Shown here piece by piece: positions 47,187 through 56,474 of a stretch of DNA of 64,000 bases. Below the pieces are notes generated by a model. That model made no database searches, had not been told where the DNA came from, and saw only the letters and a program-made list of their open reading frames with translations. How positions within the stretch are numbered: position 1 is the first letter of the stretch; the number at the start of each line of letters is the position of its first letter. The position numbers and the translations under genes are program-made. This DNA is from Microbulbifer agarilyticus (lineage in GTDB: Bacteria > Pseudomonadota > Gammaproteobacteria > Pseudomonadales > Cellvibrionaceae). The DNA is taken from assembly GCF_019800665.1 (NCBI RefSeq), contig NZ_JAHVKO010000002.1:124001-188000 (forward strand), read 5' to 3'.

Positions 47187-47426
47187 TCAAGCAGATTCTT
47201 TCAGCAGCTTGCTGACGCGGTCAGACAGCTGGGCGCCTTGGCCTACCCAGAACTCAACGCGATCACGGTCGACGCGCAGACGCTCTTCCTGGCCACGAGC
47301 AACCGGGTTGAAGAAGCCAACACGCTCGATGAAACGACCGTCGCGAGATTTGCGGCTGTCGGTCACAGTCAGGTGATAAAACGGGCGCTTCTTCGCACCG
47401 CCACGAGCCAAACGAATGGTTACCAT
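47187..47426 (-). CDS. rpsP: 30S ribosomal protein S16
   Basis: 79 residues from the ATG at 47426 ([20 protein letters not shown]), the invariant family start; a longer frame would add eight residues with no match. First gene of the rpsP-rimM-trmD-rplS operon, with a candidate promoter about 150 bases upstream. Confidence 0.98.
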   Translation of the reverse strand: MVTIRLARGGAKKRPFYHLTVTDSRKSRDGRFIERVGFFNPVARGQEERLRVDRDRVEFWVGQGAQLSDRVSKLLKESA

Positions 47427-47572
47427 GTAGCTATCCTGTAGTTTCAACACTAACCGGTCAGAAAAGTTGACCGGAACATCCCGCCTCTCGGCGGTAATAT
47501 CAGATGCCGCCGGAGCGGAAATCTGCTTTTAAATCAAGGTTCAACGAGTCGGAGCCCGCTGAAAGGCGGCGT

Positions 47573-47601
47573 ATTCTAATGTACGCAACCGGGTTTGTAT
47601 A
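47573..47601 (-). promoter_or_regulatory. Candidate sigma-70 promoter for rpsP
   Basis: Minus-strand TATACA (47601-47596), 17 bases, TAGAAT (47578-47573). The -10 matches five of six, the -35 four of six. The leader to rpsP would be about 140 bases. Confidence 0.4.
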
Positions 47602-47650
47602 GCGGCGAATCCGCTGCCAGCGCCAACTATCTTGTGACGCCCACATCCGA

Positions 47651-49075
47651 TCACTTTTTCTTTAAGCCCGGGGGCAGGCCGCCCGGCAGACCACCCATGC
47701 CGCCAGGCATTCCACCGCCACCCATGCCGCCCATACCGGGCAGGCCACCCAGGCCGCGCATCATCTTGCCCATACCGCCGCCTTTGAGCTTCTTCATCAT
47801 CTTGCCCATCTGCTTATGCTGCTTGAGCAGGCGATTCAGGTCCTGGATCTGGGTACCGGAACCCGCGGTAATGCGGCGCTTGCGCGAGCCGCTCAAAATA
47901 TCCGGGTTGCGGCGCTCTTCCGGCGTCATGGAGCTAATAAGCGCGTCCATACGACGGAACTCCTTACCCATATCTGCCTGCTGCGCCGCCTGTGCAAGAC
48001 CGCCCATCCCCGGCATCTTGTCCATCAGCGCGCCCAGGCCACCCATGTTCTGCATCTGCTGCAACTGGTCGCGCAGATCTTCCAGATCGAAGCCCTTGCC
48101 CTTCTGCACCTTCTTGACCAGCTTCTCGGCTTTCGCCTTGTCGATGGTCTGTTCGGCCTGCTCGATCAGCGACAGGATGTCGCCCATACCGAGAATCCGG
48201 GAAGCGATACGGTCCGGGTGGAAGGTTTCCAGCGCGTCGGTTTTTTCACCGACACCGATGAATTTAATCGGCTTACCAGTCACGTGGCGCACGGACAGCG
48301 CCGCACCACCGCGGGCGTCACCATCTGCCTTGGTCAGAATCACACCGGTCAGTGGCAGCGCATCGTTGAAGGCGCTCGCCGTATTCACCGCGTCCTGACC
48401 GATCATGGCGTCGATTACGAACAGGGTTTCCGCCGGATCCAGGAAGTCGTGCAGCTCGCGAATCTCGCCCATCAACTCTTCGTCGACGTGCAGGCGACCG
48501 GCGGTATCCACGATCAACACATCGGCAAACTGCTTGCGCGCGGCGTCCATCGCCTGACGGGCGATATCAATGGGCTTTTGTTCTGGCTGCGAGGGCTGGA
48601 AAATCGCACCCACTTCGCCGGCCAGGGTTTCCAACTGTTTGATGGCCGCGGGGCGGTAGACGTCCGCACTCACCACCATCACCTTTTTCTTTTCCCGCTC
48701 CTGCAGGTATTTGGCGAGCTTGGCAACACTGGTGGTTTTACCAGCACCCTGAAGACCCGCCATCAGGATCACAGCCGGTGGCTGCACGGCGAGGTTTAGC
48801 GGGGTCGCCGCCTCACCCATTACCTTGACCAGCTCATCCTGTACGATTTTGACGAACTGCTGCCCAGGGTTCAGCGCCTTGCTGACCTTCTGACCGACGG
48901 CTGCGGTCCGCACCTGCTGTACGAATGCCTTGACCACCGGCAACGCCACATCCGCCTCCAGCAGAGCCTTGCGCACCTCGCGCAGCGTGTCACGGATATT
49001 GTCATCCGTTAGACGGGCTTTACCTGTGACTTTCTTCAGTGCCGACGATAATCGGTCGCTCAGGTTATCGAACAT
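47651..49075 (-). CDS. ffh: Signal recognition particle protein Ffh
   Basis: SRP54 GTPase that binds 4.5S RNA and nascent inner-membrane proteins. G1 is GLQGAGKTTSVAKL, G3 is DTAGRLH, G4 is TKADGDARGG. The M domain (MGDILSLIEQAEQ to GSGTQIQDLNRLLKQHKQM) is complete and followed by a Met/Gly/Pro-rich tail (GGMGGGGMPGG). 474 residues. It lies upstream of rpsP on the same strand, 224 bases away, and is divergent from the CcsA-like gene. Confidence 0.98.
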   Translation of the reverse strand: MFDNLSDRLSSALKKVTGKARLTDDNIRDTLREVRKALLEADVALPVVKAFVQQVRTAAVGQKVSKALNPGQQFVKIVQDELVKVMGEAATPLNLAVQPPAVILMAGLQGAGKTTSVAKLAKYLQEREKKKVMVVSADVYRPAAIKQLETLAGEVGAIFQPSQPEQKPIDIARQAMDAARKQFADVLIVDTAGRLHVDEELMGEIRELHDFLDPAETLFVIDAMIGQDAVNTASAFNDALPLTGVILTKADGDARGGAALSVRHVTGKPIKFIGVGEKTDALETFHPDRIASRILGMGDILSLIEQAEQTIDKAKAEKLVKKVQKGKGFDLEDLRDQLQQMQNMGGLGALMDKMPGMGGLAQAAQQADMGKEFRRMDALISSMTPEERRNPDILSGSRKRRITAGSGTQIQDLNRLLKQHKQMGKMMKKLKGGGMGKMMRGLGGLPGMGGMGGGGMPGGMGGLPGGLPPGLKKK

Positions 49076-49272
49076 ATCACCTTCTCAAATCGTATACGCC
49101 TCGGTACCGCGCGCCTTCTTATCCATGCCTCAGAACACGTCGGAGGCGCGCAACAGGGTACCGGAACCCCAAAAACGCGGCAGTATAGCCCAGCCGGGCT
49201 TTCCAGCACAGGCGCGCTGTGACACACTGCCCGCCCAGACAAATAAAGAAACAGCAAAACGGACACACCCCA

Positions 49273-50076
49273 ATGGCGGCATTCGCCCACTGGATGGCAA
49301 TAGCACTTTATATCGCCACTACAGGTGTAGCGGCTGCCACCCTGTATCGACAACCGCAAAACACCAAACAGCCGCTATTACTGGGGCTGTTTGCAGGGGC
49401 TCTGGTCGCCCACGGGCTCTCTCTCAGCCACACCCTGCTGGCCAGCGACGGCTTTCGCTTCGACCTGTTGGCAGTAATGTCCTTGATTACCTGGACGGTG
49501 GGACTGCTGCTGCTCCTGCTGTCACTCCGTCACAAATTGACCCTGCTGATTCTAGTGATCGCGCCACTCGCGGCCCTGGCACTCATAGGTGCCCAGCATG
49601 CCTGGAGCGGACCCACCCCCCGTGCGGAAATTTCCCCTGGGATCGCCGCCCACGCGTTTTTCTCGATTGCCGCCTATTCATTGCTCACGCTGGCGACACT
49701 ACAGGCCATCTATCTCTACTGGCTCAACCAGCAGCTGCACAACCACCGCCCCGGCGGCATCAGCCGTTTTTTGCCGCCACTGCAAACCATGGAAAGCCTG
49801 CTGTTTGGACTGATCGCTTTCGGCCAGCTGCTGCTCACCGCGGCACTGATTACCGGTGCACTGTTCGTCGACGATCTGTTTGGGCAGCAACTGGTCCACA
49901 AGACTACCCTGTCCATCTTTGCCTGGATTCTGTATAGCATCCTGCTGTGGGGGCACTGGAAAAAGGGCTGGCGCGGCAACACCGCTGTGCGCTGGACCCT
50001 GTCGGCATTTGCCGTATTGATGCTGGCCTTTTTTGGCAGCAAGTTGGCGCTAGAAGTGTTTCTTCCCCAGCAGTAA
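49273..50076 (+). CDS. CcsA/YpjD-like cytochrome c biogenesis membrane protein
   Basis: 267 residues with about eight membrane helices. The CcsA-type region has HAFFSIAAYSLLTLATLQAIYL and a late HKTTLSIFAWILYSILLWGHWKKGWRG (in part) that carries family histidines, but the WWD motif of true haem handlers is weak. The ATG at 49273 is preferred over a GTG 18 codons upstream. The ffh/ccsA-like/corC-like neighbourhood is seen in Pseudomonas. Haem handling is inferred from the family. Confidence 0.82.
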   Translation: MAAFAHWMAIALYIATTGVAAATLYRQPQNTKQPLLLGLFAGALVAHGLSLSHTLLASDGFRFDLLAVMSLITWTVGLLLLLLSLRHKLTLLILVIAPLAALALIGAQHAWSGPTPRAEISPGIAAHAFFSIAAYSLLTLATLQAIYLYWLNQQLHNHRPGGISRFLPPLQTMESLLFGLIAFGQLLLTAALITGALFVDDLFGQQLVHKTTLSIFAWILYSILLWGHWKKGWRGNTAVRWTLSAFAVLMLAFFGSKLALEVFLPQQ

Positions 50077-50168
50077 TCCACCCCGATTTACACCACCCGG
50101 GCCCGCACAGTTGCGGGCTCAAGCGTTCTGATTCAATATCGGCCTATTCCAATAGAAAGAGCTCTCCC

Positions 50169-51437
50169 TTGAACGACCTGCCGCCCGGCCTACTCTTTGC
50201 CCTGATAGGCCTGCTAATCATTATTTCCGCGTTTTTCTCCAGCTCCGAAACCAGCATGATGGCGCTCAATCGCTATCGCCTGCGGCATCAAGCCAGAACC
50301 GGTCACCGCGGCGCCAAACGCGCCATGGAGCTTCTCGCTCGCCCGGATAAGCTGATTGGGGTGATCCTGATCGGCAACAATATCGTCAACATTCTGGCGT
50401 CTGTCATTGCGGGAGCGGTATTTACCCGACTCTACGGCGAAGCCGGAGTCTGGTACGCCACCGCCGCCCTCACCCTCGTGGTGCTAATTTTTGCGGAAGT
50501 CACCCCTAAAACCATCGCCGCACTGCACCCGGAGAAAATCGCCTTTCCCGCCAGCGTCATACTGCGCCCTCTTCTTTGGCTACTCACCCCACTGGTACGA
50601 CTCGTCGGCAGTGTCTCCAACGGCTTGGCCCGCCTGGTCGGCGTGGAAGCAGGCAAAGAGTCCGAGGCAGAGCACCTGGCTCCAGAAGAGCTGCGCTCGG
50701 TGGTATTTGAATCCGGCGCACTGCTGCCGACCAAACACAAAGGTATGCTGCTCAACGTACTGGATCTGGACCAGGCGACCGTCGAGGACATCATGATCCC
50801 TCGCAACGAGGTCAAGGGGGTGGACCTTGACGACAGCGCCCAGGAAATCCTGCAGCAACTGGCCGAGAGCAGCTTTACCCGCCTACCGGTTTACCGTGGC
50901 GACATCAACAAGATCGTCGGTATTCTGCACCTGCGCCGCGCCGCACAGCTACTCCGCGACGGCCCGGAGAAACTGACTGCAGAAAGCCTCAAAACACATC
51001 TGATCGAACCCTACTTTGTACCGGAGGCCACCCCGCTGCCCACCCTGCTGATGAACTTCCAGCAGCGCAAGCATCGTATGGGGCTGGTGGTAGACGAGTA
51101 CGGCGAGGTCATGGGCATCGTGACCCTGGAAGACCTGCTGGAAGAAATTGTCGGTGACTTTACCGCAAGCCCAGTGCCCAGCGATGATGAGGAAATCATC
51201 GAACAGGGTGATGGCTGGTATCTGGTGGACGGCGGCACATCCATTCGCGAGATCAACCGCACCCTGCACTGGGAACTGCCGACCGACGGCCCCAAGACAT
51301 TCAACGGCTTGATCATGGAACATCTGGAAAGCATCCCGGAAGGCAACATCAGCCTTTACATCCAGGAGTACCTGATTGAAATCGTCGAAGTTTCCGACAA
51401 GATGATCACCAGCGCACGAGTCAAGAAAGAGCGCTAG
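50169..51437 (+). CDS. CNNM/CorC-HlyC family transporter (DUF21-CBS)
   Basis: 422 residues from a TTG at 50169. A DUF21 membrane domain ([23 protein letters not shown] in part; [18 protein letters not shown]) precedes a CBS pair ([34 protein letters not shown]) and a C-terminal CorC_HlyC domain ending [19 protein letters not shown]. This family includes Mg/Co efflux-related proteins (CorC, YtfL, MpfA). The start is TTG because the membrane domain begins right there. Its TAG stop overlaps the rnhB TAG on the other strand (see findings). Confidence 0.9.
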   Translation: MNDLPPGLLFALIGLLIIISAFFSSSETSMMALNRYRLRHQARTGHRGAKRAMELLARPDKLIGVILIGNNIVNILASVIAGAVFTRLYGEAGVWYATAALTLVVLIFAEVTPKTIAALHPEKIAFPASVILRPLLWLLTPLVRLVGSVSNGLARLVGVEAGKESEAEHLAPEELRSVVFESGALLPTKHKGMLLNVLDLDQATVEDIMIPRNEVKGVDLDDSAQEILQQLAESSFTRLPVYRGDINKIVGILHLRRAAQLLRDGPEKLTAESLKTHLIEPYFVPEATPLPTLLMNFQQRKHRMGLVVDEYGEVMGIVTLEDLLEEIVGDFTASPVPSDDEEIIEQGDGWYLVDGGTSIREINRTLHWELPTDGPKTFNGLIMEHLESIPEGNISLYIQEYLIEIVEVSDKMITSARVKKER

Positions 51438-52045
51438 ATCAGCTCCAGTTGGCGCTTAACGGGCGCAAAGCTTTTTCTGTGCACCCGGGTCGCCCCTAGG
51501 CGTTCGAGCGCCTCCATGTGCGCCTTGGTGGGGTAGCCCTTGTGTCCGGCCAGCCCGTACCCGGGATAGACGCGATCCAGCTCTACCATTTCACGGTCGC
51601 GGGTCACCTTGGCTAGAATCGACGCCGCGGCGATAGCGGCAACCCGGTCATCACCTTTCACCACGGTGTCGCACTGGTAGTGCCATTGCGGCTTGCGATT
51701 CCCGTCTACCAGTACAAACTCAGGCTGCACTGACAATTGCTCCACCGCGCGCTTCATCGCCAGCAGGCTCGCATGCAAGATATTGAGCTGGTCGATTTCT
51801 TCGACCGTGGCGCGGGCAATGGCAAAGCTCATGGCCTTCTGCTGGATTTCTTCGAACAGCGCCTCCCGCTTCTTTTCACTCAACTTCTTTGAGTCCGCAA
51901 GGCCCTCGATGGGGTTTTGCGGATCAAGAATCACCGCCGCCGCAACAACATCGCCAGCGAGCGGTCCACGCCCAACTTCATCCACGCCGGCCAACAGAGT
52001 ACCGGTGTAGGGAGAGACATAGGGAGGCAATGGAGACTTGGGCAT
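51434..52045 (-). CDS. rnhB: Ribonuclease HII
   Basis: Cleaves RNA in RNA-DNA hybrids, including single ribonucleotides in DNA. The active site D22-E23 is in [15 protein letters not shown], with further acidic residues in VDGNRKPQ and the [15 protein letters not shown] segment. 203 residues from the ATG at 52045 ([15 protein letters not shown]); an earlier start would add 16 residues without match. It is the last gene of the envelope cluster, 26 bases after lpxB. Confidence 0.95.
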   Translation of the reverse strand: MPKSPLPPYVSPYTGTLLAGVDEVGRGPLAGDVVAAAVILDPQNPIEGLADSKKLSEKKREALFEEIQQKAMSFAIARATVEEIDQLNILHASLLAMKRAVEQLSVQPEFVLVDGNRKPQWHYQCDTVVKGDDRVAAIAAASILAKVTRDREMVELDRVYPGYGLAGHKGYPTKAHMEALERLGATRVHRKSFAPVKRQLELI

Positions 52046-52071
52046 AACGAAAAGAAACCGGACTTTAAAGC

Positions 52072-53247
52072 TTATTTCTGTAGCAATGTGCACACGGCAT
52101 CCGCCGCCTTTTCAGAGGCATTGCGGCGCAATTCCTGATGCATCTCGCTGAACTCACGACGCAACCGATCACCGAGCAGCGGGTCATCAAAGTAATTCAG
52201 CACAGCGCCGCCCAGGGCCTCAGGCGTCGCGTCGTCTTGCAGGATTTCCGGCACCAGCTCGCGCTGCGCCAGCAGGTTGGGCAGCGAAACCCAGGGTGTA
52301 TGCAACATACGGGAGAAAATGGCATAGGACAGTGTTGCCATTTTATAGGCCACAACCATGGGTTTATTCATGAGCATGGTTTCAAGCGTCGCCGTGCCTG
52401 ACGCGATCAGCACCGCATCTGCGGCCGCGAGAGCCTGTTGGGAATTCCCATCCAGCAAGGTCATGGATAACTCACTTGCACCAGGCAACTCAGCAATCTG
52501 CTGCTCCAGTTGCTGCCGGCGCTCAGGATTGGCGGCTGGCAATACAAACTTTAGCGCGGGCCGGCGCTGCTGACACCAGATTGCCGCCTGCAGAAAGAGC
52601 GGCCCTAGCAGACGCACCTCTCCGCCGCGACTTCCCGGCAACAAGGCAACCACCTGATCTTCCGCGGCAAATCCCAGAGACTGTCGTGCGGCCTCCACAT
52701 CCACCTCAAGTGGGATTTCATCGGCGAGTGGATGCCCCACAAAACTCACCGGAACATCGTGCTCGCGGTAGAAGTCCGCCTCAAACGGCAGCAGCGTGAG
52801 CATGTGATCCACGGCGCGGGCAATTTTTTTGATACGCCCGCGGCGCCACGCCCACACCGAAGGGCTCACATAATGCACCGTGGGGATACCGGCGCCGCGC
52901 AGCGCCTCTTCGAGGCCTAGATTGAAGTCCGGAGAGTCAATGCCGACAAACACATCGGGAGGATTAGCAATGAAATGCTCGCGCAAAGTGCGACGAATCT
53001 TGAGCAGCTCAGGCAGGCGCTTTAGCGGCTCCACCAGCCCCATCACCGACAATCGCTCCATCGGAAACAGAGACTCGGCGCCAACCGCCTGCATGCGCGG
53101 ACCTGCGATACCGACAACCTCAAGGTTGTCGAATCGTTTTTGCAGCGACTGGATCAAACCAGCGCCGAGAATGTCTCCAGAAGCTTCACCGGCAAGCATG
53201 CCGACACGCAAGGTTTCACCCTGCGGCTTTACAGGCTTGTTGCTCAA
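52072..53247 (-). CDS. lpxB: Lipid-A-disaccharide synthase
   Basis: GT19 glycosyltransferase joining lipid X and UDP-diacylglucosamine into the tetraacyl disaccharide. Landmarks are [30 protein letters not shown] and [15 protein letters not shown]. 391 residues. It overlaps lpxA by four bases, so expression is translationally coupled. Confidence 0.97.
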   Translation of the reverse strand: MSNKPVKPQGETLRVGMLAGEASGDILGAGLIQSLQKRFDNLEVVGIAGPRMQAVGAESLFPMERLSVMGLVEPLKRLPELLKIRRTLREHFIANPPDVFVGIDSPDFNLGLEEALRGAGIPTVHYVSPSVWAWRRGRIKKIARAVDHMLTLLPFEADFYREHDVPVSFVGHPLADEIPLEVDVEAARQSLGFAAEDQVVALLPGSRGGEVRLLGPLFLQAAIWCQQRRPALKFVLPAANPERRQQLEQQIAELPGASELSMTLLDGNSQQALAAADAVLIASGTATLETMLMNKPMVVAYKMATLSYAIFSRMLHTPWVSLPNLLAQRELVPEILQDDATPEALGGAVLNYFDDPLLGDRLRREFSEMHQELRRNASEKAADAVCTLLQK

Positions 53248-54023
53248 CGGACAATCCCGCGAGTGGAGTTTTGCAGAGAATCAATCCACGGCTGAATGGC
53301 CTCGGACTCCTGTCGCAACTGCGCCAGCGACTCCAGCGCCTCATCGGTGGTCAGTCCGCGGCGATAGACAATTTTGTAGGCTTTGTTGATCAGGGCGATA
53401 TCTTCACGACTGAATCCCCGGCGACGCAAACCTTCCGCATTGATGGTTTTCGCTTCGGCTGGATTGCCCGCAACCATCACGTAGGCCGGCACATCCTTAC
53501 CGATACCAGCACCCATGCCGGTAAATGCGTGCTCACCAATGGTGCAGTGCTGGTGTACCAGCGTATAACCACTCAGGATCGCCCAATCGCGCACGTACAC
53601 GTGGCCTGCCAGCGCCACATTGTTTACCAGGATTGTGTGGTTGCCGATCACACTGTCATGCCCAATATGGGAATACGCCATCAGCAGGTTATCGTTGCCG
53701 ATGGTGGTTTCTCCACGATCCTGCACCGTCCCACGATGGATAGTGACGCCTTCGCGGATTACGTTGTTATCGCCGATCACCAGAGTGGTTGGTTCATCCT
53801 TGTACTTTTTGTCCGGGGTATCCTGGCCGACACTGGAAAACTGGTAGATGCGGTTGTTTTTTCCCAGCTTGGTAGGCCCGGTCAGCACTACATGGGAAGC
53901 GATCTCACAGCCGTCGCCGATTTCTACATCGGGCCCCACAACACTGTAAGGGCCAATTTGCACGCCTTCTCCGATCACTGCCGAATCATCGACAATGGCA
54001 GTTGGGTGGATCTTGGTCTGCAT
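53244..54023 (-). CDS. lpxA: UDP-N-acetylglucosamine acyltransferase
   Basis: First step of lipid A synthesis, transferring hydroxyacyl from ACP to UDP-GlcNAc. A left-handed beta helix of hexapeptide repeats begins at [26 protein letters not shown] (in part); the catalytic His is in [15 protein letters not shown]. 259 residues. It is four bases into lpxB and 196 bases after fabZ. Confidence 0.97.
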   Translation of the reverse strand: MQTKIHPTAIVDDSAVIGEGVQIGPYSVVGPDVEIGDGCEIASHVVLTGPTKLGKNNRIYQFSSVGQDTPDKKYKDEPTTLVIGDNNVIREGVTIHRGTVQDRGETTIGNDNLLMAYSHIGHDSVIGNHTILVNNVALAGHVYVRDWAILSGYTLVHQHCTIGEHAFTGMGAGIGKDVPAYVMVAGNPAEAKTINAEGLRRRGFSREDIALINKAYKIVYRRGLTTDEALESLAQLRQESEAIQPWIDSLQNSTRGIVR

Positions 54024-54165
54024 GCTGTGGCTTTCTCCTCACCGGCTCGATGCATGATCGACTGGGCACCAAGCAGCGAACACACATCCGCACACTGGCG
54101 CCAGAAACTACGGCGATACTTTACCCGCGAATCGCGAATATAAAAATCAATTTAGTCACATTGGT

Positions 54166-54183
54166 GCCAGCCCAAGCTGGCAA
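54166..54183. other. Small stem in the fabZ-lpxA spacer
   Basis: A perfect 7-bp inverted repeat (tgccagc / gctggca, four-base loop) lies 37 bases past the fabZ stop in a 196-base spacer. It may be a processing or weak termination signal; lpxA may also have its own promoter here. Confidence 0.35.
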
Positions 54184-54219
54184 AGGTTTGCGCTGTTCAA
54201 CGCAATCGGCGTAGATCGC

Positions 54220-54657
54220 TTAGACCTTTCTCACCGCGCAAAGGATATCTGCGGACGCCGCAAGCTCACCATCTACGCTCGCTTTACCTGCGAACTTCCA
54301 GATTCCGCGGCGCTCGGACACAACTTCCGACTCGAGCTGCAGGCGATCACCCGGCACAACCTGACGCTTGAAGCGCACATTGTCGATACCGGCGAACAGA
54401 TACAAATAGCCGTCTTCCGGTTTCTGGCCCAGAGTTTTAAAGCCGAGAATGCCGGACACCTGCGCCAGCGCTTCGACGATCATCACACCTGGAAAGATAG
54501 GCACTTCGGGAAAGTGGCCGTTAAATACCTCTTCGTTGATCGAGATATTCTTGTAACCCTTGATCGACTTCCCTTCTTCCAGTTCGACCACACGATCTAC
54601 CAGTAGGAAAGGATAGCGGTGCGGAAGGTATTGACGAATTTCCTGTACGTCCATCAT
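54220..54657 (-). CDS. fabZ: 3-hydroxyacyl-ACP dehydratase FabZ
   Basis: Hot-dog-fold dehydratase of fatty-acid elongation. Catalytic His48 and Glu62 are in [20 protein letters not shown]; the family start is [21 protein letters not shown] (in part). 145 residues from 54657; a longer start would add 12 residues without match. It competes with LpxA for hydroxymyristoyl-ACP, and both are encoded in this cluster. Confidence 0.97.
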   Translation of the reverse strand: MMDVQEIRQYLPHRYPFLLVDRVVELEEGKSIKGYKNISINEEVFNGHFPEVPIFPGVMIVEALAQVSGILGFKTLGQKPEDGYLYLFAGIDNVRFKRQVVPGDRLQLESEVVSERRGIWKFAGKASVDGELAASADILCAVRKV

Positions 54658-54747
54658 GGCGATTTGTCCCCAGAAACCACTTCGGGGCGCCAAACGCCCC
54701 GAAACTTCGAATGAATCTTGTGAAAAAGCCCAGCAAGCAGGTCCAAC

Positions 54748-55806
54748 CTAATCTGGTGCCTGCTCCTGTTGCTTGAATGCTGTCTCCAACGCCTTCAGGC
54801 GTCGGGCCATCTGATCGAGTTGCCCATAGCGCACTGCATTGCGACGCCAGCTACGACTGTCCATAAAGGGCGCCCCACTGGAATAGGAGCCAGCCTCTTC
54901 AATGGATTTGGTAACCAGAGTACGCGCAGTCACATGGCTGCGATCCGCGATGGTGACGTGACCGACGATACCGACACCACCAGCGATGGTGCAGTGCTTG
55001 CCGATAATTGCGCTGCCCGCCACCGCCGAACATGCGGCCATGGCTGAGTAGTCACCAATCTGCACATTGTGCGCGATTTGCACCATGTTGTCGATCTTGA
55101 CACCGTGTCCAATCACCGTATTGCCAAGTGCGCCACGGTCAATACAGGTACAGGCACCGATCTCCACTTCATCGGCAATTTCGACACCACCCAACTGATG
55201 GATCTTGGTCCACTGGCCATCTGCAGGAGCGAAGCCAAAACCATCGCCCCCAATTACCGTATTACTGTGTACGGTACAGTCTGCACCTATCGCGCAACCA
55301 TGGTAGACCACCACATTGGGGAACAACCGGGTATTTGCACCGATTTCACTGCCTTCCCCTACGACACAGCCCGGACCAATGATCACACCCGATGCGATGC
55401 GGGTATTGGCCTCAATCACCGCTCCGGGGCCGATAGACACATCGATCCCGATGTCCGCAGTACTATCAATACTGGCGGAGGGATGGATACCCGCCGCGGG
55501 CGTGGGTGTTTGATCGTAAATCGCTGTCGCTTTCGCAAAAGCGAGATAGGGGTTGGGGACGATTAATGTGCTGACCGGACAAGCCTCTGCGTCTTTGGCG
55601 GACACCAATACTGCAGAAGCCTTGGTCTCTTCGAGGAAGCGACGGTAGTTTGCACTGGCAAGGAAGCTCACTTCACCAGCAACCGCGTCTTGCAGGGTGT
55701 TTAACCCTGTAGGTACTTGCTCACTACTGGCGCCAGGCGCCAGGCGCAATTCTGCGCCCAGCATCTCAGCCAACTGCGCCAGAGTTGGCTGTTTGTTCGT
55801 CATCAC
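54748..55806 (-). CDS. lpxD: UDP-3-O-acylglucosamine N-acyltransferase
   Basis: Third step of lipid A synthesis. An N-terminal uridine-binding domain (about 1-100) precedes a long hexapeptide beta helix with the catalytic His in IAHNVQIGDYSAMAAC and a C-terminal helix (QMARRLKALETAFKQQE). 352 residues. It lies 30 bases after the ompH/skp gene and about 90 before fabZ. Confidence 0.97.
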   Translation of the reverse strand: MMTNKQPTLAQLAEMLGAELRLAPGASSEQVPTGLNTLQDAVAGEVSFLASANYRRFLEETKASAVLVSAKDAEACPVSTLIVPNPYLAFAKATAIYDQTPTPAAGIHPSASIDSTADIGIDVSIGPGAVIEANTRIASGVIIGPGCVVGEGSEIGANTRLFPNVVVYHGCAIGADCTVHSNTVIGGDGFGFAPADGQWTKIHQLGGVEIADEVEIGACTCIDRGALGNTVIGHGVKIDNMVQIAHNVQIGDYSAMAACSAVAGSAIIGKHCTIAGGVGIVGHVTIADRSHVTARTLVTKSIEEAGSYSSGAPFMDSRSWRRNAVRYGQLDQMARRLKALETAFKQQEQAPD

Positions 55807-55836
55807 TAAACCTTATTCGAAGCTGAAGAACGCTGT

Positions 55837-56367
55837 TTACTTGCTTGCGTTAAGACGCTTAACCAGCTCTTCTGTCAGGTTGGCGGACTTGCCTGCATAT
55901 ACGGCAGCGCTCGCGTCCAGTACCAGATCCAGCTTCTGCTCTTTGATCACCTCTTCCAGAGCGGTCTTGGCTTTTGGCAGCAGCTCTTTTTGCAGATCCT
56001 GAACCGCCTGTCCTTCCATCGCGCGCAGCTTTTTCACGGTGGTTTCGAAATCGGAACGCTTGAAGTTGATTTTGCGCTGCTGCTCGGCCTTCTTCTCTTC
56101 AGACCAGGTAACGCCGTTTTTCTGAGCGTCTTCTGCCAGCTTTTGCATTTCCGCGCGGATGCTCTCGGCACCGTTCTGCAGCTGGGAGTACTCAGAGCTG
56201 GTTTTCAGCGCATTGATTTTGGACGTGGCTTTCTCAGTGCTCATGATCGCAGCCTGGATGTTTACCACGGCTACCTTGGTCTGTGCACTGGCGGCACCCG
56301 CAAACAACAGGCCTGCCAGCAAAATCGCACTTGCTTTTACAAATTTGAACACTTTCTTATTCTCCAT
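55837..56367 (-). CDS. skp: Periplasmic chaperone Skp/OmpH
   Basis: Carries unfolded outer-membrane proteins to BamA. A signal peptide (about 1-28, ending ASAQ) is followed by two long coiled-coil arms with many Lys/Glu and Gln (ESIRAEMQKLAEDAQKNG; QRKINFKRSDFETTVKKL). 176 residues. Sits between bamA and lpxD, the canonical order. Confidence 0.94.
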   Translation of the reverse strand: MENKKVFKFVKASAILLAGLLFAGAASAQTKVAVVNIQAAIMSTEKATSKINALKTSSEYSQLQNGAESIRAEMQKLAEDAQKNGVTWSEEKKAEQQRKINFKRSDFETTVKKLRAMEGQAVQDLQKELLPKAKTALEEVIKEQKLDLVLDASAAVYAGKSANLTEELVKRLNASK

Positions 56368-56474
56368 CTTTCTTTAGATTTTCGGCCCCTTCCACAGGAG
56401 CCGTTTACGTCAGATAAACCACTTCGGGCAACTGGGACTCAACCCTAAACACTCCCGAAGCCAATTTCCAGTGG

